Made by a program: the position numbers and the translations under genes. Positions 37,815-47,410 of a stretch of DNA of 64,000 bases are shown in pieces; position 1 is the first letter of the stretch; each line of letters begins with the position of its first letter. Location: positions 1,039,001 to 1,103,000 of the forward strand of contig NZ_CP113524.1 of assembly GCF_026723765.1 (NCBI RefSeq), given 5' to 3'. The stretch is from Lacrimispora xylanolytica (GTDB lineage Bacteria; Bacillota; Clostridia; Lachnospirales; Lachnospiraceae). The notes beneath the pieces were generated by a model. That model worked only from the letters and a program-made list of their open reading frames with translations. It was not told where the DNA came from and made no database searches.

Positions 37815-39346
37815 GACCGCTCACCTTCTTTCTTTGCGCCTGCCATGTAAAGACCCAGTTCCTGAACCGTAACATTCTTAGGATCTAAGTCAGCGACAAT
37901 CTCGCCTTCAAACATGACTAAAATACGGTCGCTTAAATTCATAACTTCATCTAATTCCAGAGAAACCAATAGGATAGCTGCGCCAGCATCTCTCTGTTTG
38001 ATTAGCTGATTGTGGATGTACTCTATGGCACCTACATCAAGACCTCTGGTAGGCTGAACTGCCAAAAGGATGTCAGGGGATTTGGAAATTTCTCTGGCAA
38101 CAATTGCTTTTTGCTGGTTGCCGCCTGACATGCTGCGGGTGATGGTAAATGGGCCTTCGCTGCTTCTGATATCGTAATCCCCAATTAGCTTTTCCGCATA
38201 TTCATAAATCTTATCATTCTTTAAAAATGTACCGCTTTGGAAACCGGATTCAAAATATTGCTGTAAAATCATGTTGTAAGCCAGGTTATATTCCAGAACG
38301 AGGCCATGTTTATGACGGTCTTCCGGTATGTGGGACAAGCCATGGGTATTTTTATAGCGGATGCTTTTTTTTGTCATGTCTTCCCCGTTAATAGAAACGG
38401 TACCGGAACTCATATCAGAGATACCGGTGATCGCATGTATAAGCTCTGTCTGGCCGTTTCCGTCGATTCCTGCGATGCAGACGATTTCGCCTCTTTTTAC
38501 CTGGAAATTAACGTCATGGACCAGCTTCTTTTTCTGTCCTTCCCGTTTGGCTTCTACAGAAAGGTTTTTGATTTCCAGTACCACTTCACCGGGAGCTGCC
38601 TGCTTTTTATCAACCGTCAGATTTACCTTACGGCCTACCATCATCTCAGACATTTCCTCTGCTGTGGTATCTGCTACGTCTACAGTTCCAATATATTTAC
38701 CGCGGCGCAGTACACTGCAACGGTCTGCAACCGCCTTGATTTCATTGAGCTTGTGAGTGATGAACAGTATGGATTTACCTTCTTTTACCAGGTCTCTCAT
38801 GATCTGCATCAGTTCATCGATCTCCTGAGGGGTCAAAACCGCTGTGGGTTCGTCAAAAATCATTATTTCGTTATCACGGTAAAGCATTTTAAGAATCTCG
38901 ACCCTTTGCTGCATGCCCACCGTAATATCCGATATGAGGGCATCCGGGTTTACGAACAATTTGTATTTTTCACTTAATTCCATTACTTTTTTGCGGGCGT
39001 CGTCCATTTTTAAAAAGCCCCGCTTCGTTGTTTCCATACCAAGAACAATGTTCTGCAGTACGGTAAAATTCTCCACCAGCTTAAAATGCTGATGAACCAT
39101 ACCGATTCCCAGGGTATTGGCATCCAGTGGTCCGGTAATCTTTTCTTCCTTACCGCGAACCTTAATCACACCTTTTTCCGGCTGGTACAGACCAAATAAA
39201 ACACTCATAAGAGTGGATTTCCCTGCGCCGTTTTCACCAAGCAGGGCGTGTATCTCGCCTTTCTTTAACTGCAGTGTAATGTCATCATTGGCGATGATAC
39301 CGGGAAATTCTTTTGTGATGTGAAGCATCTCAATAATATAGTCCAT
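37811..39346 (-). CDS. Nucleoside-type ABC transporter ATP-binding protein
   Basis: A 511-residue double ABC protein. Domain 1 has Walker A GENGAGKST, signature ISDITVGMQQRVEILK and Walker B IMIFDEPTAVL. Domain 2 has GIDGNGQTE, signature MSGGNQQK and a weak Walker B (ILLAVQPTRGLDVG, where Gln-Pro replaces Glu-Pro). This QPTRGLD variant is usual for NupO-like proteins. It energises nucleoside uptake with the BMP lipoprotein and two permeases. Confidence 0.92.
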   Translation of the reverse strand: MDYIIEMLHITKEFPGIIANDDITLQLKKGEIHALLGENGAGKSTLMSVLFGLYQPEKGVIKVRGKEEKITGPLDANTLGIGMVHQHFKLVENFTVLQNIVLGMETTKRGFLKMDDARKKVMELSEKYKLFVNPDALISDITVGMQQRVEILKMLYRDNEIMIFDEPTAVLTPQEIDELMQIMRDLVKEGKSILFITHKLNEIKAVADRCSVLRRGKYIGTVDVADTTAEEMSEMMVGRKVNLTVDKKQAAPGEVVLEIKNLSVEAKREGQKKKLVHDVNFQVKRGEIVCIAGIDGNGQTELIHAITGISDMSSGTVSINGEDMTKKSIRYKNTHGLSHIPEDRHKHGLVLEYNLAYNMILQQYFESGFQSGTFLKNDKIYEYAEKLIGDYDIRSSEGPFTITRSMSGGNQQKAIVAREISKSPDILLAVQPTRGLDVGAIEYIHNQLIKQRDAGAAILLVSLELDEVMNLSDRILVMFEGEIVADLDPKNVTVQELGLYMAGAKKEGERS

Positions 39347-39433
39347 AAAATCCCCCTAACTACGGTACCTGACTATGGGACCCGGTACCAATTCTTCAAA
39401 ATATGCCTTAGATTATTTTTCTTATAAATAGAG

Positions 39434-39493
39434 AAAGGAGATGCCGTAAGAAACCATGTCTTGTTTGACTGGTGAGCAAACGGCATCTCCTTT
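39434..39493 (-). promoter_or_regulatory. Intercistronic hairpin between BMP lipoprotein and transporter genes
   Basis: A perfect 14-base stem: AAAGGAGATGCCGT (39434-39447) with ACGGCATCTCCTTT (39480-39493). Read leftward it lacks a long T-run, so partial termination or mRNA stabilisation is likely. Such structures often raise the level of the binding protein over its transporter. Confidence 0.7.
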
Positions 39494-39551
39494 CCTCCTA
39501 TCTGCTCCAATAAGGAGCATCGTGGTATGCCCGCAGGGCTATTTTTGCAGA

Positions 39552-40715
39552 TTATTCTACAAAATTGATTTTTGTTTTTTCAAGCTTTAAGTCAACGTTA
39601 GGATTGTTGTTATCCTGAGAAGGCTGAACGAGTGTTACTTTACCTTCTTTTAATACGCCGTAGATCTTATCGTAGTCTTCTTTTGTAAACTTTGTAAATT
39701 TAGAAGTTTCCATTGGAAGGCCGATACCGTCGTTCTTTGCGGTAAAGATGCTTGTCTTACCGCCTGGGAACTGATTGTCATAGTAAGCCTTTACGCCATC
39801 ATATACAGAAACGGAAAGCTGTTTCATAGCAGAGGTAATAACAGATGGTGACTCGAAGCTCTGGTCAACGTCAACACCGATCATCTTACCGCCTTTTTCT
39901 TCTGCAGCAGCCATTACGGAGTTACCAACCGCACCACCGCAGCCGAAGATAACCTGAGTTCCGTTCTGGAACCAGGAAGCAGCCATGGACTGTGCTTCTG
40001 GTGTAGCAGCAAATGCACCAGTGTAGTTGTACATAATTTCAATGTTATCAATGCCTAATTCTTTTGCAGCGTAGTCAGCGCCCTCTGCAAAACCGTATCC
40101 GAAACGAACAACTGCAGGAACAGCCATTCCGCCTAAGAAGCCAAGCTTTGTATTGCCGTCTTTAACAGCAGCGTAGCCGGCTAAGAAACCAGGCTCGTCC
40201 TCCTGGAAAAGGATAGGCATAACATTTTTCTCAATTCTCTTTTCAGAATAGTCAGCATTGTGTGGCTCTCCGTCGAGAAGGATAAAGCTAACATCTTTGT
40301 ACTGATCCTGAGCCATGAAAACAGGCTCTTCAAATAAGAAACCAGGGCAGACAACTAACTTAGCTCCGCCTTCCACTGCAAGACCAATGGTCTCAAGATA
40401 GGAATCAGTGGTTCCTTCCTGTGGCTGATAGTACTTGTAGGAGATCCCTTTTTCCTCCGCGTATTTCTTCATTCCTTCCCAGGCACCCTGGTTAAATGAT
40501 TTGTCGTCGATGGTTCCTAAGTCTGTAACCAGCGCGATCTCGTATCCGGTGGAAGAGTCAGTCTTTTTGGAAGTATCCCCCTTGGATTCTGCAGCAGCAG
40601 TCGTTGTTTCCGCAGACGCAGCAGTTGTAGATGTGCCGGAATTGGAAGAACCACATGCGCTTAAGGAAGCAGTCATTAAAACTGCCATAGCCAATGCTAA
40701 TGCTCTCTTTTTCAT
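39552..40715 (-). CDS. BMP-family nucleoside-binding lipoprotein
   Basis: A 387-residue lipoprotein with signal MKKRALALAMAVLMTASLSAC (Cys21) and a Ser/Thr/Ala linker to about residue 55. The BMP/Med fold follows: EIALVTDLGTIDDKSFNQGAWEGMKKYAEE, KLVVCPGFLFEEPV, LGFLGGMAVPAVVRFGYGFAEGA, VIFGCGGAVGNSVMAAAEEKG and the late GVDVDQS. These proteins bind purine nucleosides for the linked ABC importer. It is the first gene of the leftward operon. Confidence 0.93.
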   Translation of the reverse strand: MKKRALALAMAVLMTASLSACGSSNSGTSTTAASAETTTAAAESKGDTSKKTDSSTGYEIALVTDLGTIDDKSFNQGAWEGMKKYAEEKGISYKYYQPQEGTTDSYLETIGLAVEGGAKLVVCPGFLFEEPVFMAQDQYKDVSFILLDGEPHNADYSEKRIEKNVMPILFQEDEPGFLAGYAAVKDGNTKLGFLGGMAVPAVVRFGYGFAEGADYAAKELGIDNIEIMYNYTGAFAATPEAQSMAASWFQNGTQVIFGCGGAVGNSVMAAAEEKGGKMIGVDVDQSFESPSVITSAMKQLSVSVYDGVKAYYDNQFPGGKTSIFTAKNDGIGLPMETSKFTKFTKEDYDKIYGVLKEGKVTLVQPSQDNNNPNVDLKLEKTKINFVE

Positions 40716-40761
40716 AATGCTTTTTTCCTCCTATTATTCATTGTTTTTCAGAGATAACAAT

Positions 40762-40790
40762 AATGTATCATATTTTTGTTTCTTAGACAA
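40762..40790 (-). promoter_or_regulatory. Probable promoter of the BMP operon
   Basis: Leftward TTGTCT (40790-40785), 17 bases and TACATT (40767-40762). The fit is moderate. In the 444-base gap 40716-41159 I see this promoter and the ppdK promoter. No riboswitch consensus was recognised. Confidence 0.4.
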
Positions 40791-41054
40791 TCTTATTTGA
40801 TGTTATTTTACCGAAAATCCATGGCAAATAAACGCGGTTTTATATCTCCCAGTTTATTATACGGTTTTTACCAATTTTGTCACTTCCAATTACTGGAAGC
40901 TTCCTAAATAAAGAGGAAAAAAATGTAGTTTGTCCCATAAATTCGCATATACGACCCATAATCGCATATAAGAAAAAGACAGATTATAAGCGCGAATAAA
41001 GTATAATTGTATCGAAAAATGACGAAATTTTATATAAAAAACTGGGAAAAGCTA

Positions 41055-41082
41055 TTTACTAGCCGTCTATTTATGTTATAAT
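41055..41082 (+). promoter_or_regulatory. Promoter of ppdK
   Basis: TTTACT (41055-41060), 16 bases, then TATAAT (41077-41082) with an extended -10 (TGT before it). It lies about 78 bases before the start codon. Confidence 0.75.
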
Positions 41083-41159
41083 ATTTGCATGACTTTTCCG
41101 ATTAGGAATATAGTGGAAGAGTAAACTAACCAACACATTTTTGAGGAGGAACTTTACTT

Positions 41160-43784
41160 ATGGCAAAAAAATGGGTTTATCTGTTTACCGAGGGCAATGC
41201 TGAGATGAAGAATCTCTTAGGGGGCAAGGGGGCCAATCTGGCAGAGATGACGAATCTGGGTCTTCCAGTACCTCAGGGGTTTACCATTACAACAGAAGCC
41301 TGTACCCAGTATTATGAAGACGGCGAAAAAATCAATGATGAGATCATGGGTCAAATCATGGAATACATCGTTAAGATGGAGGAGATTGCAGGGAAAAAAT
41401 TTGGTGACAAAGAAAATCCTCTCCTGGTTTCTGTTCGTTCCGGTGCAAGAGCGTCCATGCCGGGAATGATGGACACCATCTTAAATCTAGGCTTAAATGA
41501 AGAGGTAGTTGAGGTTCTGGCTGCAAAATCATCAAATCCAAGATGGGCCTGGGACTGCTACCGTAGATTTATCCAGATGTTTTCTGACGTTGTTATGGAA
41601 GTCGGAAAGAAATATTTTGAAGAATTAATCGACAAGGTGAAAAAGGAAAAAGGAATCACAGAAGACGTTGATTTAACGGCTGAGGACTTAAAGAGACTGG
41701 CTTACTTATTCCGTGATGAGTACAAAGCAAAAATCGGTGAGGATTTCCCCGATGATCCAAAAACTCAGCTTATGGAAGCAGTAAAAGCAGTATTCCGTTC
41801 CTGGGATAATCCGCGGGCCAACATTTACAGGCGCGACAATGATATTCCATATTCATGGGGAACTGCAGTCAATGTTCAGATGATGGTATTTGGAAATATG
41901 GGCGAGACATCAGGAACTGGTGTTGCATTTACCCGTAACCCGGCGACCGGAGAAAAGCACCTTATGGGTGAGTTCTTAATGAATGCTCAGGGTGAGGACG
42001 TAGTTGCAGGTGTCCGTACTCCAAGAAAGATCGATCAGTTGAAAGATGAATTGCCGGAAGCTTACGACAAATTCGTAGAAATCTGTAACAAGCTGGAAGA
42101 CCATTACCGCGACATGCAGGACATGGAATTCACCATTGAAGATAAGAAATTATATATGCTTCAGACCAGAAACGGAAAGCGGACCGCTAAGGCTGCTTTA
42201 ACCATTGCCTGTGATCTGGTTGATGAAGGAATGATTTCAGAGGAAAAGGCAGTCAAGATGATTGACCCAAGAAACTTAGATACCCTTCTCCACCCACAAT
42301 TTGACAGCGAGGCATTAAAGAGTACAGAGCCAATCGGGAAAGCTCTTGCAGCATCTCCCGGAGCCGCTTGCGGTAAGATTGTATTCACTGCCGATGATGC
42401 AAAGGAATGGAAAGAAAAAGGTGAGAAGGTTATTTTGGTGCGTCTTGAGACATCACCAGAAGATATCGAAGGCATGAAGGCAGCTCAGGGTATCTTAACG
42501 GTACGAGGCGGTATGACCTCTCATGCAGCCGTTGTTGCCCGTGGAATGGGAACCTGCTGTGTTTCCGGCTGTTCTGAAATCGCTATGGACGAAGAAAATA
42601 AGAAATTTACACTGGCAGGCAAAGAGTTCCATGAAGGCGACTGGTTATCCATTGACGGATCTACCGGTAAGATCTATGACGGAATCATTCCAACCATGGA
42701 TGCAGCCATTGTAGGTGAGTTCGGAAGAATCATGGCATGGGCCGACAAATATAGAAAATTGAAAGTAAGAACCAATGCAGATACTCCATCTGATGCCAGA
42801 AAGGCAAGAGAGCTTGGAGCAGAGGGCATCGGTCTTTGCAGAACCGAGCACATGTTCTTTGAAGGTGACAGAATTGATGCATTCCGTGAGATGATCTGTT
42901 CTGATACCGTAGAGGAAAGAGAAGCAGCACTTGAAAAAATCCTTCCGGTTCAGCAGGGAGATTTTGAAGCACTGTATGAGGCATTGGAAGGAAACCCTGT
43001 TACCATTCGTTTCCTGGATCCACCTCTTCATGAGTTCGTTCCAACGGATGAAGATGATATTAAAAAGCTTGCCGATGCTCAGGGTAAAACCGTGGCACAG
43101 ATTAAGAATATTATCAATTCCCTCCATGAGTTCAACCCAATGATGGGACACAGAGGCTGCCGTTTGACCGTTACATATCCTGAAATCGCAAGAATGCAGA
43201 CAAAAGCAGTCATCCGTGCTGCCATCAATGTTCAGAAGTCTCATCCAGACTGGAACGTTTGCCCTGAAATTATGATTCCACTTATCTGTGATGAAAAAGA
43301 GCTTAAGTTTGTTAAGAACATTGTTGTGGAAACAGCGGATGCAGAGATTGCAGCAGCAGGAAGCAGCTTAAAATATGAAGTAGGTACTATGATCGAGATT
43401 CCAAGAGCTGCTCTTATGGCAGATGACATTGCAAAGGATGCAGAGTTCTTCTGCTTTGGAACTAACGATTTAACTCAGATGACCTATGGCTTCTCCAGAG
43501 ATGATGCCGGCAAATTCTTAAATGCTTATTATAACACAAAGATTTTTGAGAATGACCCATTTGCAAAACTGGATCAGATTGGTGTAGGTAAGCTGATGGA
43601 GACTGCTGTAAAGCTAGGTAAATCAGTACGTCCTGATATGCATGTAGGTATCTGCGGCGAGCACGGTGGAGATCCTTCCTCTGTGGAGTTCTGCCATAAG
43701 ATTGGTCTGGATTACGTTTCCTGTTCTCCATTCCGTGTACCTATTGCCAGACTGGCAGCAGCACAGGCAGCATTGAATAATTAA
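41160..43784 (+). CDS. ppdK: Pyruvate, phosphate dikinase
   Basis: An 874-residue enzyme interconverting pyruvate + ATP + Pi and PEP + AMP + PPi. The ATP-grasp part starts KKWVYLFTEGNAEMKNLLGGKGANLAEM, with RSGARASMPGMMDTILNLG. The phosphohistidine is in LTVRGGMTSHAAVVARGMGTCCVSG. The PEP-binding barrel ends with GICGEHGGDPSSVEFCHKIGLDYVSCSPFRVPIARLAAAQA, with the active-site Cys. Full length for the bacterial family. It is cytoplasmic, and in Lachnospiraceae it can serve PPi-linked glycolysis. Monocistronic, with its own promoter and terminator. Confidence 0.97.
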   Translation: MAKKWVYLFTEGNAEMKNLLGGKGANLAEMTNLGLPVPQGFTITTEACTQYYEDGEKINDEIMGQIMEYIVKMEEIAGKKFGDKENPLLVSVRSGARASMPGMMDTILNLGLNEEVVEVLAAKSSNPRWAWDCYRRFIQMFSDVVMEVGKKYFEELIDKVKKEKGITEDVDLTAEDLKRLAYLFRDEYKAKIGEDFPDDPKTQLMEAVKAVFRSWDNPRANIYRRDNDIPYSWGTAVNVQMMVFGNMGETSGTGVAFTRNPATGEKHLMGEFLMNAQGEDVVAGVRTPRKIDQLKDELPEAYDKFVEICNKLEDHYRDMQDMEFTIEDKKLYMLQTRNGKRTAKAALTIACDLVDEGMISEEKAVKMIDPRNLDTLLHPQFDSEALKSTEPIGKALAASPGAACGKIVFTADDAKEWKEKGEKVILVRLETSPEDIEGMKAAQGILTVRGGMTSHAAVVARGMGTCCVSGCSEIAMDEENKKFTLAGKEFHEGDWLSIDGSTGKIYDGIIPTMDAAIVGEFGRIMAWADKYRKLKVRTNADTPSDARKARELGAEGIGLCRTEHMFFEGDRIDAFREMICSDTVEEREAALEKILPVQQGDFEALYEALEGNPVTIRFLDPPLHEFVPTDEDDIKKLADAQGKTVAQIKNIINSLHEFNPMMGHRGCRLTVTYPEIARMQTKAVIRAAINVQKSHPDWNVCPEIMIPLICDEKELKFVKNIVVETADAEIAAAGSSLKYEVGTMIEIPRAALMADDIAKDAEFFCFGTNDLTQMTYGFSRDDAGKFLNAYYNTKIFENDPFAKLDQIGVGKLMETAVKLGKSVRPDMHVGICGEHGGDPSSVEFCHKIGLDYVSCSPFRVPIARLAAAQAALNN

Positions 43785-43815
43785 TGTTAAACAAAATTTA
43801 TTATTAAATAAATTG

Positions 43816-43847
43816 GCACCCTATCAAAATTGGTAGGGTGCTTTTTT
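43816..43847 (+). terminator. Terminator after ppdK
   Basis: GCACCCTA (43816-43823) pairs with TAGGGTGC (43834-43841), followed by six T. Confidence 0.9.
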
Positions 43848-43862
43848 GCTTTCACAGAGTGA

Positions 43863-44747
43863 TTAAGCTCCACATTTGCGAAACTTGGAAGGGGTCATGT
43901 GCATATATTTTCTAAATATTTTATTGTAGTAGCTAATGTTATTAAAGCCTGTCATTCTGGCAATTTCGCCGATGTCACGGCCTGTTTCTCTTAGAAGTTC
44001 TGCACTGACGCTGATACGGTAGTAATTGATATATTCTACAATGGACATTTTTGTCATGGATTTAAAAAAACGACAGAGATGACCTTCGCTCATATTAAAT
44101 TTTTTGGACAGCTCTTCTAAGGAAATACAGCTGTCATAATGTTCTTTTATATACTTAATGATTGATTTGGTTAATTCCATTTTATAGTCTGCATGTTTAG
44201 GGGAGGGGGTACCTTTTTCTTCAGAATGAACATAAAGCAGATGCCAGATGGCATACAGCTTAGTCTTTATATCAAGCTCAAATGCGGTTTCCTTTTTGTT
44301 AAATATCTCCTGTATTTCTAAAAGCAAGGAAAGGATTTTTTGCTCCCATTCTAATTCTGGTGAAATAAATTCTGGAAACACGGTCTCTTCCCGTGTGACA
44401 CTGTTGAAGTATTTTTGCTGGATAACATCATTGACAAAGCTGTTTAAAAAAGTTTGATGGAATACTACAGCGAAAAAATTAAAGGGCATACCAATTTCAC
44501 TGGTTATGGAATGGAGATGATTGGACGGAATGATGACTATACTGTCTTTCCTTAAAGGATAACTGCGGTTATCTATATGAAATTCACCCAGTCCTTTTGT
44601 TACGATAAGAATCTCAACTTCATCATGCCAGTGGCAGCTTACTCGTTCTTTAAAACTACAGTCTGACTTAATCTCATGAACCATAAGTGGAAACATGGCG
44701 TTTCCATGAGGAAGCTGCTCTCTTAGCAGCTTATATTTTTCATTCAT
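43863..44747 (-). CDS. AraC-family transcriptional regulator
   Basis: A 294-residue protein with an N-terminal cupin sensor (CHWHDEVEILIVTKGLGEFHIDNRSYPLRKDSIVIIPSNHLH) and a C-terminal AraC double helix-turn-helix (SLEELSKKFNMSEGHLCRFFKSMTKMSIVEYINYYRI; EIARMTGFNNISYYNKIFRKYMHMTPSKFRK). ATG at 44747 follows GGGAG. It is divergent from a GH31 glycosidase gene, so local control of that gene by an oligosaccharide signal is the simplest reading. The 265-base gap between them holds no recognised operator. Confidence 0.88.
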   Translation of the reverse strand: MNEKYKLLREQLPHGNAMFPLMVHEIKSDCSFKERVSCHWHDEVEILIVTKGLGEFHIDNRSYPLRKDSIVIIPSNHLHSITSEIGMPFNFFAVVFHQTFLNSFVNDVIQQKYFNSVTREETVFPEFISPELEWEQKILSLLLEIQEIFNKKETAFELDIKTKLYAIWHLLYVHSEEKGTPSPKHADYKMELTKSIIKYIKEHYDSCISLEELSKKFNMSEGHLCRFFKSMTKMSIVEYINYYRISVSAELLRETGRDIGEIARMTGFNNISYYNKIFRKYMHMTPSKFRKCGA

Positions 44748-45012
44748 GTTTGGCTCCCGTCTACTAGCTTTTTTGTATATAAATTATGAAAAGCAGTTCT
44801 GTTATGCAGGTACGAAGATGCCTCCTTTGATGTTAAGCCCCTGAGTTTCTCTTTTATTAATATATGTGAAAATAATGTTATTTTTCATCATATTAATTAA
44901 AGATTTCCATTGGATTTATCACTATATTATTAGTATAAGAAATTTTTACCAAAGTTTCAAGTTTGAAATGTTACCTATAAAACCTGTATGCAGTTACATG
45001 AAAGGAGGAACT

Positions 45013-47010
45013 ATGAATTATTCGAATGTTAACAATTCTCTGGTAATCCGTCATCAAACGGAACAACTTTGCATTGAGCCCTGGGGGAAGGATTCTCTTC
45101 GTGTGAGAGCAACCCGGTACATGAACTTTACCGGACGCAATTGGGCTCTTAGTGAAGAGGTATCAACAAAACAGAGTTCCGTTGAAATTACAATCAATGG
45201 GAATGAATCTGCGACGATTCAAAATGGCAGGATTCGTGCAAAAGTAAATGCAGCCGGAGTCCTTTCGTTTTTTCGGGATGATAAGCTTTTTCTTCGGGAA
45301 TATTATCGGAATTATTTTGGGACGGAGTGCGGGGAAAGCTGTTGCTTAAAGATTGTAGGGAGAGATTACAAGCCAATTATAGGGGGAGATTATGCACTCA
45401 CTGTCCGTTTTGAAAGTAACGACGGTGAAAAGCTTTTTGGCATGGGGCAATATCAGCAGGCCTACTTAGATTTAAAGGGCTGTATTTTAGAGCTTGCACA
45501 GCGTAATTCCCAAGTATCAATTCCGTTTGCAATCTCAAGCCTTGGGTATGGATTTCTTTGGAATAACCCGGCAATTGGTAAGGCTTCCTTTGGAAAAAAT
45601 TATACCGAGTGGCGTGCAGAGGCTGCGAAAGAGATGGATTATTGGATTACGGTGGGAGATACTCCCGCTCAGATCGTAGAACATTACACGGCTGTAACAG
45701 GCCATGCGCCAGCCTTGCCTCAGGGTCTGTTAGGACTTTGGCAGTGCAAATTACGATATCGGACCCAAGAGGAAGTTTTGACCGTGGCGAGAAAGTATCA
45801 AGAACTTGGGATTCCCCTTGATGTGATTGTGATCGACTTTTTCCATTGGACCAGGCAGGGAGACTGGAAATTTGATTCGGAATACTGGCCGGATCCTAAG
45901 GCCATGTGTGATGAGCTTCATTCCATGGGGATTAAAGTAGTAGTATCCGTATGGCCGACTGTGGATCGAAAAAGTGAAAATTTCAATGAAATGTTTGAAC
46001 GAGGGCTTCTTATCTGTACGGAACGAGGCAGTATTCAGACCTATGATTTTCAGGGAGACTGCCTGACCATAGATGTTACGAACCCGGAAGCAAGAGAATA
46101 TATATGGGAGAAATGCCAAAAGAATTATTGTGACTATGGGATTGATATGTTTTGGCTGGACAATGCAGAACCTGATTATGCAGTGTATGATTTTGATAAT
46201 TACCGGTATGCTTTGGGGTGTGCTCTAGAGGTGAACAATATCTACCCCCAGATGTATGCGAAGGCATTTTGTGACGGATTAACCAAACTGGGACGGGAAA
46301 AGGAGATGCTTCACCTGGTACGCAGCGCCTGGGCAGGAAGTCAAAAATACTCCACTCTGGTTTGGTCCGGCGATGTACCCAGTACCTTCGAGTCACTCCG
46401 TGATCAATTATACGGTGGCTTAAATATCGGTCTGGCGGGTATTCCCTGGTGGACTACGGACATCGGTGGTTTTATGACAGACGATGTAGATGACCCGGCC
46501 TTTAAAGAACTGCTGGTGCGCTGGTTTGAATTTGCAGTCTATTGCCCGATTCTAAGAATGCACGGTGACCGTGGCCCTCATAACATTCCGCCTCTTTCCA
46601 ATAAAGAATACGGCGGGGGAAGCCTGTTTACTGGCCAGCCTAATGAACTGTGGAGCTATGGGGAGATGGCATTTACCATTATGAAAAAGCAATTAGACAT
46701 AAGACTGTCCTTAAAGCCATACATAGAGAAGCTTATGATAGAAGCGAGTGAGAATGGTGCCCCGCTCATGCGTACCATGTTCTATGAATTTCCCGAGGAT
46801 GAAAGATGTTGGGAATTAATGGATCAGTATATGTTTGGCGGGGAGTATCTGGTCGCTCCAATTTTATACCCGGGTAAATTCGAGAGAAATGTCTATCTGC
46901 CAGCCGGAACCTGGAAAAACTTGATTGATCATAAAGAATACTCTGGTGGGCAGACCATGAACTGTCAGGCTCCCCTGGAGGCAATTCCAGTGTTTCAAAG
47001 AATGAATTAG
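45013..47010 (+). CDS. GH31 family glycosidase (alpha-xylosidase/alpha-glucosidase-like)
   Basis: A 665-residue GH31 enzyme. An N-terminal beta-sandwich (~1-200) is followed by the barrel. The nucleophile Asp383 is in MFWLDNAEPDY and the acid/base Asp519 is in LRMHGDRGPH. WWTTDIGGF is a GH31 signature, and the barrel starts with LPQGLLGLWQCKLRY. The absence of a signal peptide suggests it acts on imported sugars. The WLDNAEPD form and RMHGDR are like alpha-xylosidases, but substrate cannot be fixed from sequence. ATG at 45013 follows AAGGAGG; an upstream in-frame extension to 44866 has no ribosome site. Confidence 0.88.
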   Translation: MNYSNVNNSLVIRHQTEQLCIEPWGKDSLRVRATRYMNFTGRNWALSEEVSTKQSSVEITINGNESATIQNGRIRAKVNAAGVLSFFRDDKLFLREYYRNYFGTECGESCCLKIVGRDYKPIIGGDYALTVRFESNDGEKLFGMGQYQQAYLDLKGCILELAQRNSQVSIPFAISSLGYGFLWNNPAIGKASFGKNYTEWRAEAAKEMDYWITVGDTPAQIVEHYTAVTGHAPALPQGLLGLWQCKLRYRTQEEVLTVARKYQELGIPLDVIVIDFFHWTRQGDWKFDSEYWPDPKAMCDELHSMGIKVVVSVWPTVDRKSENFNEMFERGLLICTERGSIQTYDFQGDCLTIDVTNPEAREYIWEKCQKNYCDYGIDMFWLDNAEPDYAVYDFDNYRYALGCALEVNNIYPQMYAKAFCDGLTKLGREKEMLHLVRSAWAGSQKYSTLVWSGDVPSTFESLRDQLYGGLNIGLAGIPWWTTDIGGFMTDDVDDPAFKELLVRWFEFAVYCPILRMHGDRGPHNIPPLSNKEYGGGSLFTGQPNELWSYGEMAFTIMKKQLDIRLSLKPYIEKLMIEASENGAPLMRTMFYEFPEDERCWELMDQYMFGGEYLVAPILYPGKFERNVYLPAGTWKNLIDHKEYSGGQTMNCQAPLEAIPVFQRMN

Positions 47011-47020
47011 TATGTTTACC

Positions 47021-47056
47021 AAAAGAGGGGCATAACTTACAGCCTCTCTTTTTTCT
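47021..47056 (+). terminator. Terminator after the GH31 gene
   Basis: AAAAGAGG (from 47021) pairs with CCTCTCTTTT (from 47043), followed by a T-rich tail. Confidence 0.75.
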
Positions 47057-47234
47057 TTCACCCAAAGTGCATTTCCATGGATCATGATTAATTTTTTTTG
47101 ATTATGTTTAATTCTAAGCTCATTCAATAAATAATTCTTATATATATAGTGGATTCACCAGATTTTTTAATCATGTATCAAGGTACTGTTTTAGCCCGAT
47201 ATTTGAAGTAACAATTAATTGATAATTACTACGG

Positions 47235-47276
47235 AATAATTGCAACCAAATAATTACAGCCAAATAATTACAATAA
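47235..47276. repeat. Three tandem 14-base repeats
   Basis: AATAATTGCAACCA (47235-47248), AATAATTACAGCCA (47249-47262) and AATAATTACAATAA (47263-47276). They lie in the 400-base AT-rich gap upstream of the lipoprotein gene, before its -10. Possible multimeric regulator sites or simple slippage. Confidence 0.6.
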
Positions 47277-47318
47277 AGTACGGTTTAATTACACGAAATA
47301 AATATCAAGTAGGATTTT

Positions 47319-47327
47319 TGCTATAAT
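47319..47327 (+). promoter_or_regulatory. Extended -10 element before the lipoprotein gene
   Basis: TGC then TATAAT (47322-47327), about 85 bases before the coding region. No convincing -35. Confidence 0.5.
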
Positions 47328-47410
47328 ATTAAGTTAGTTCGTACTTTAATTTTTTAAAGCAGTTTTTAAAAGGTTAAAATGGAACAACAATAGATTTGGG
47401 GGGCAGAGAA

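Noticed and set aside
38306-38977. 223-codon open frame antisense to the nucleoside transporter ATPase
   Set aside because: It overlaps the conserved ABC motifs in reverse and has no ribosome site or recognisable protein.
40716-41159. Purine riboswitch upstream of the nucleoside transporter
   Set aside because: No three-way junction with the conserved loop sequences could be found; only promoter-like elements are visible.
42645-43244. Long open frame antisense to ppdK (about 199 codons)
   Set aside because: It lies wholly within a strongly conserved gene on the other strand, has no ribosome site and its product shows no domain; it is a codon-bias shadow.
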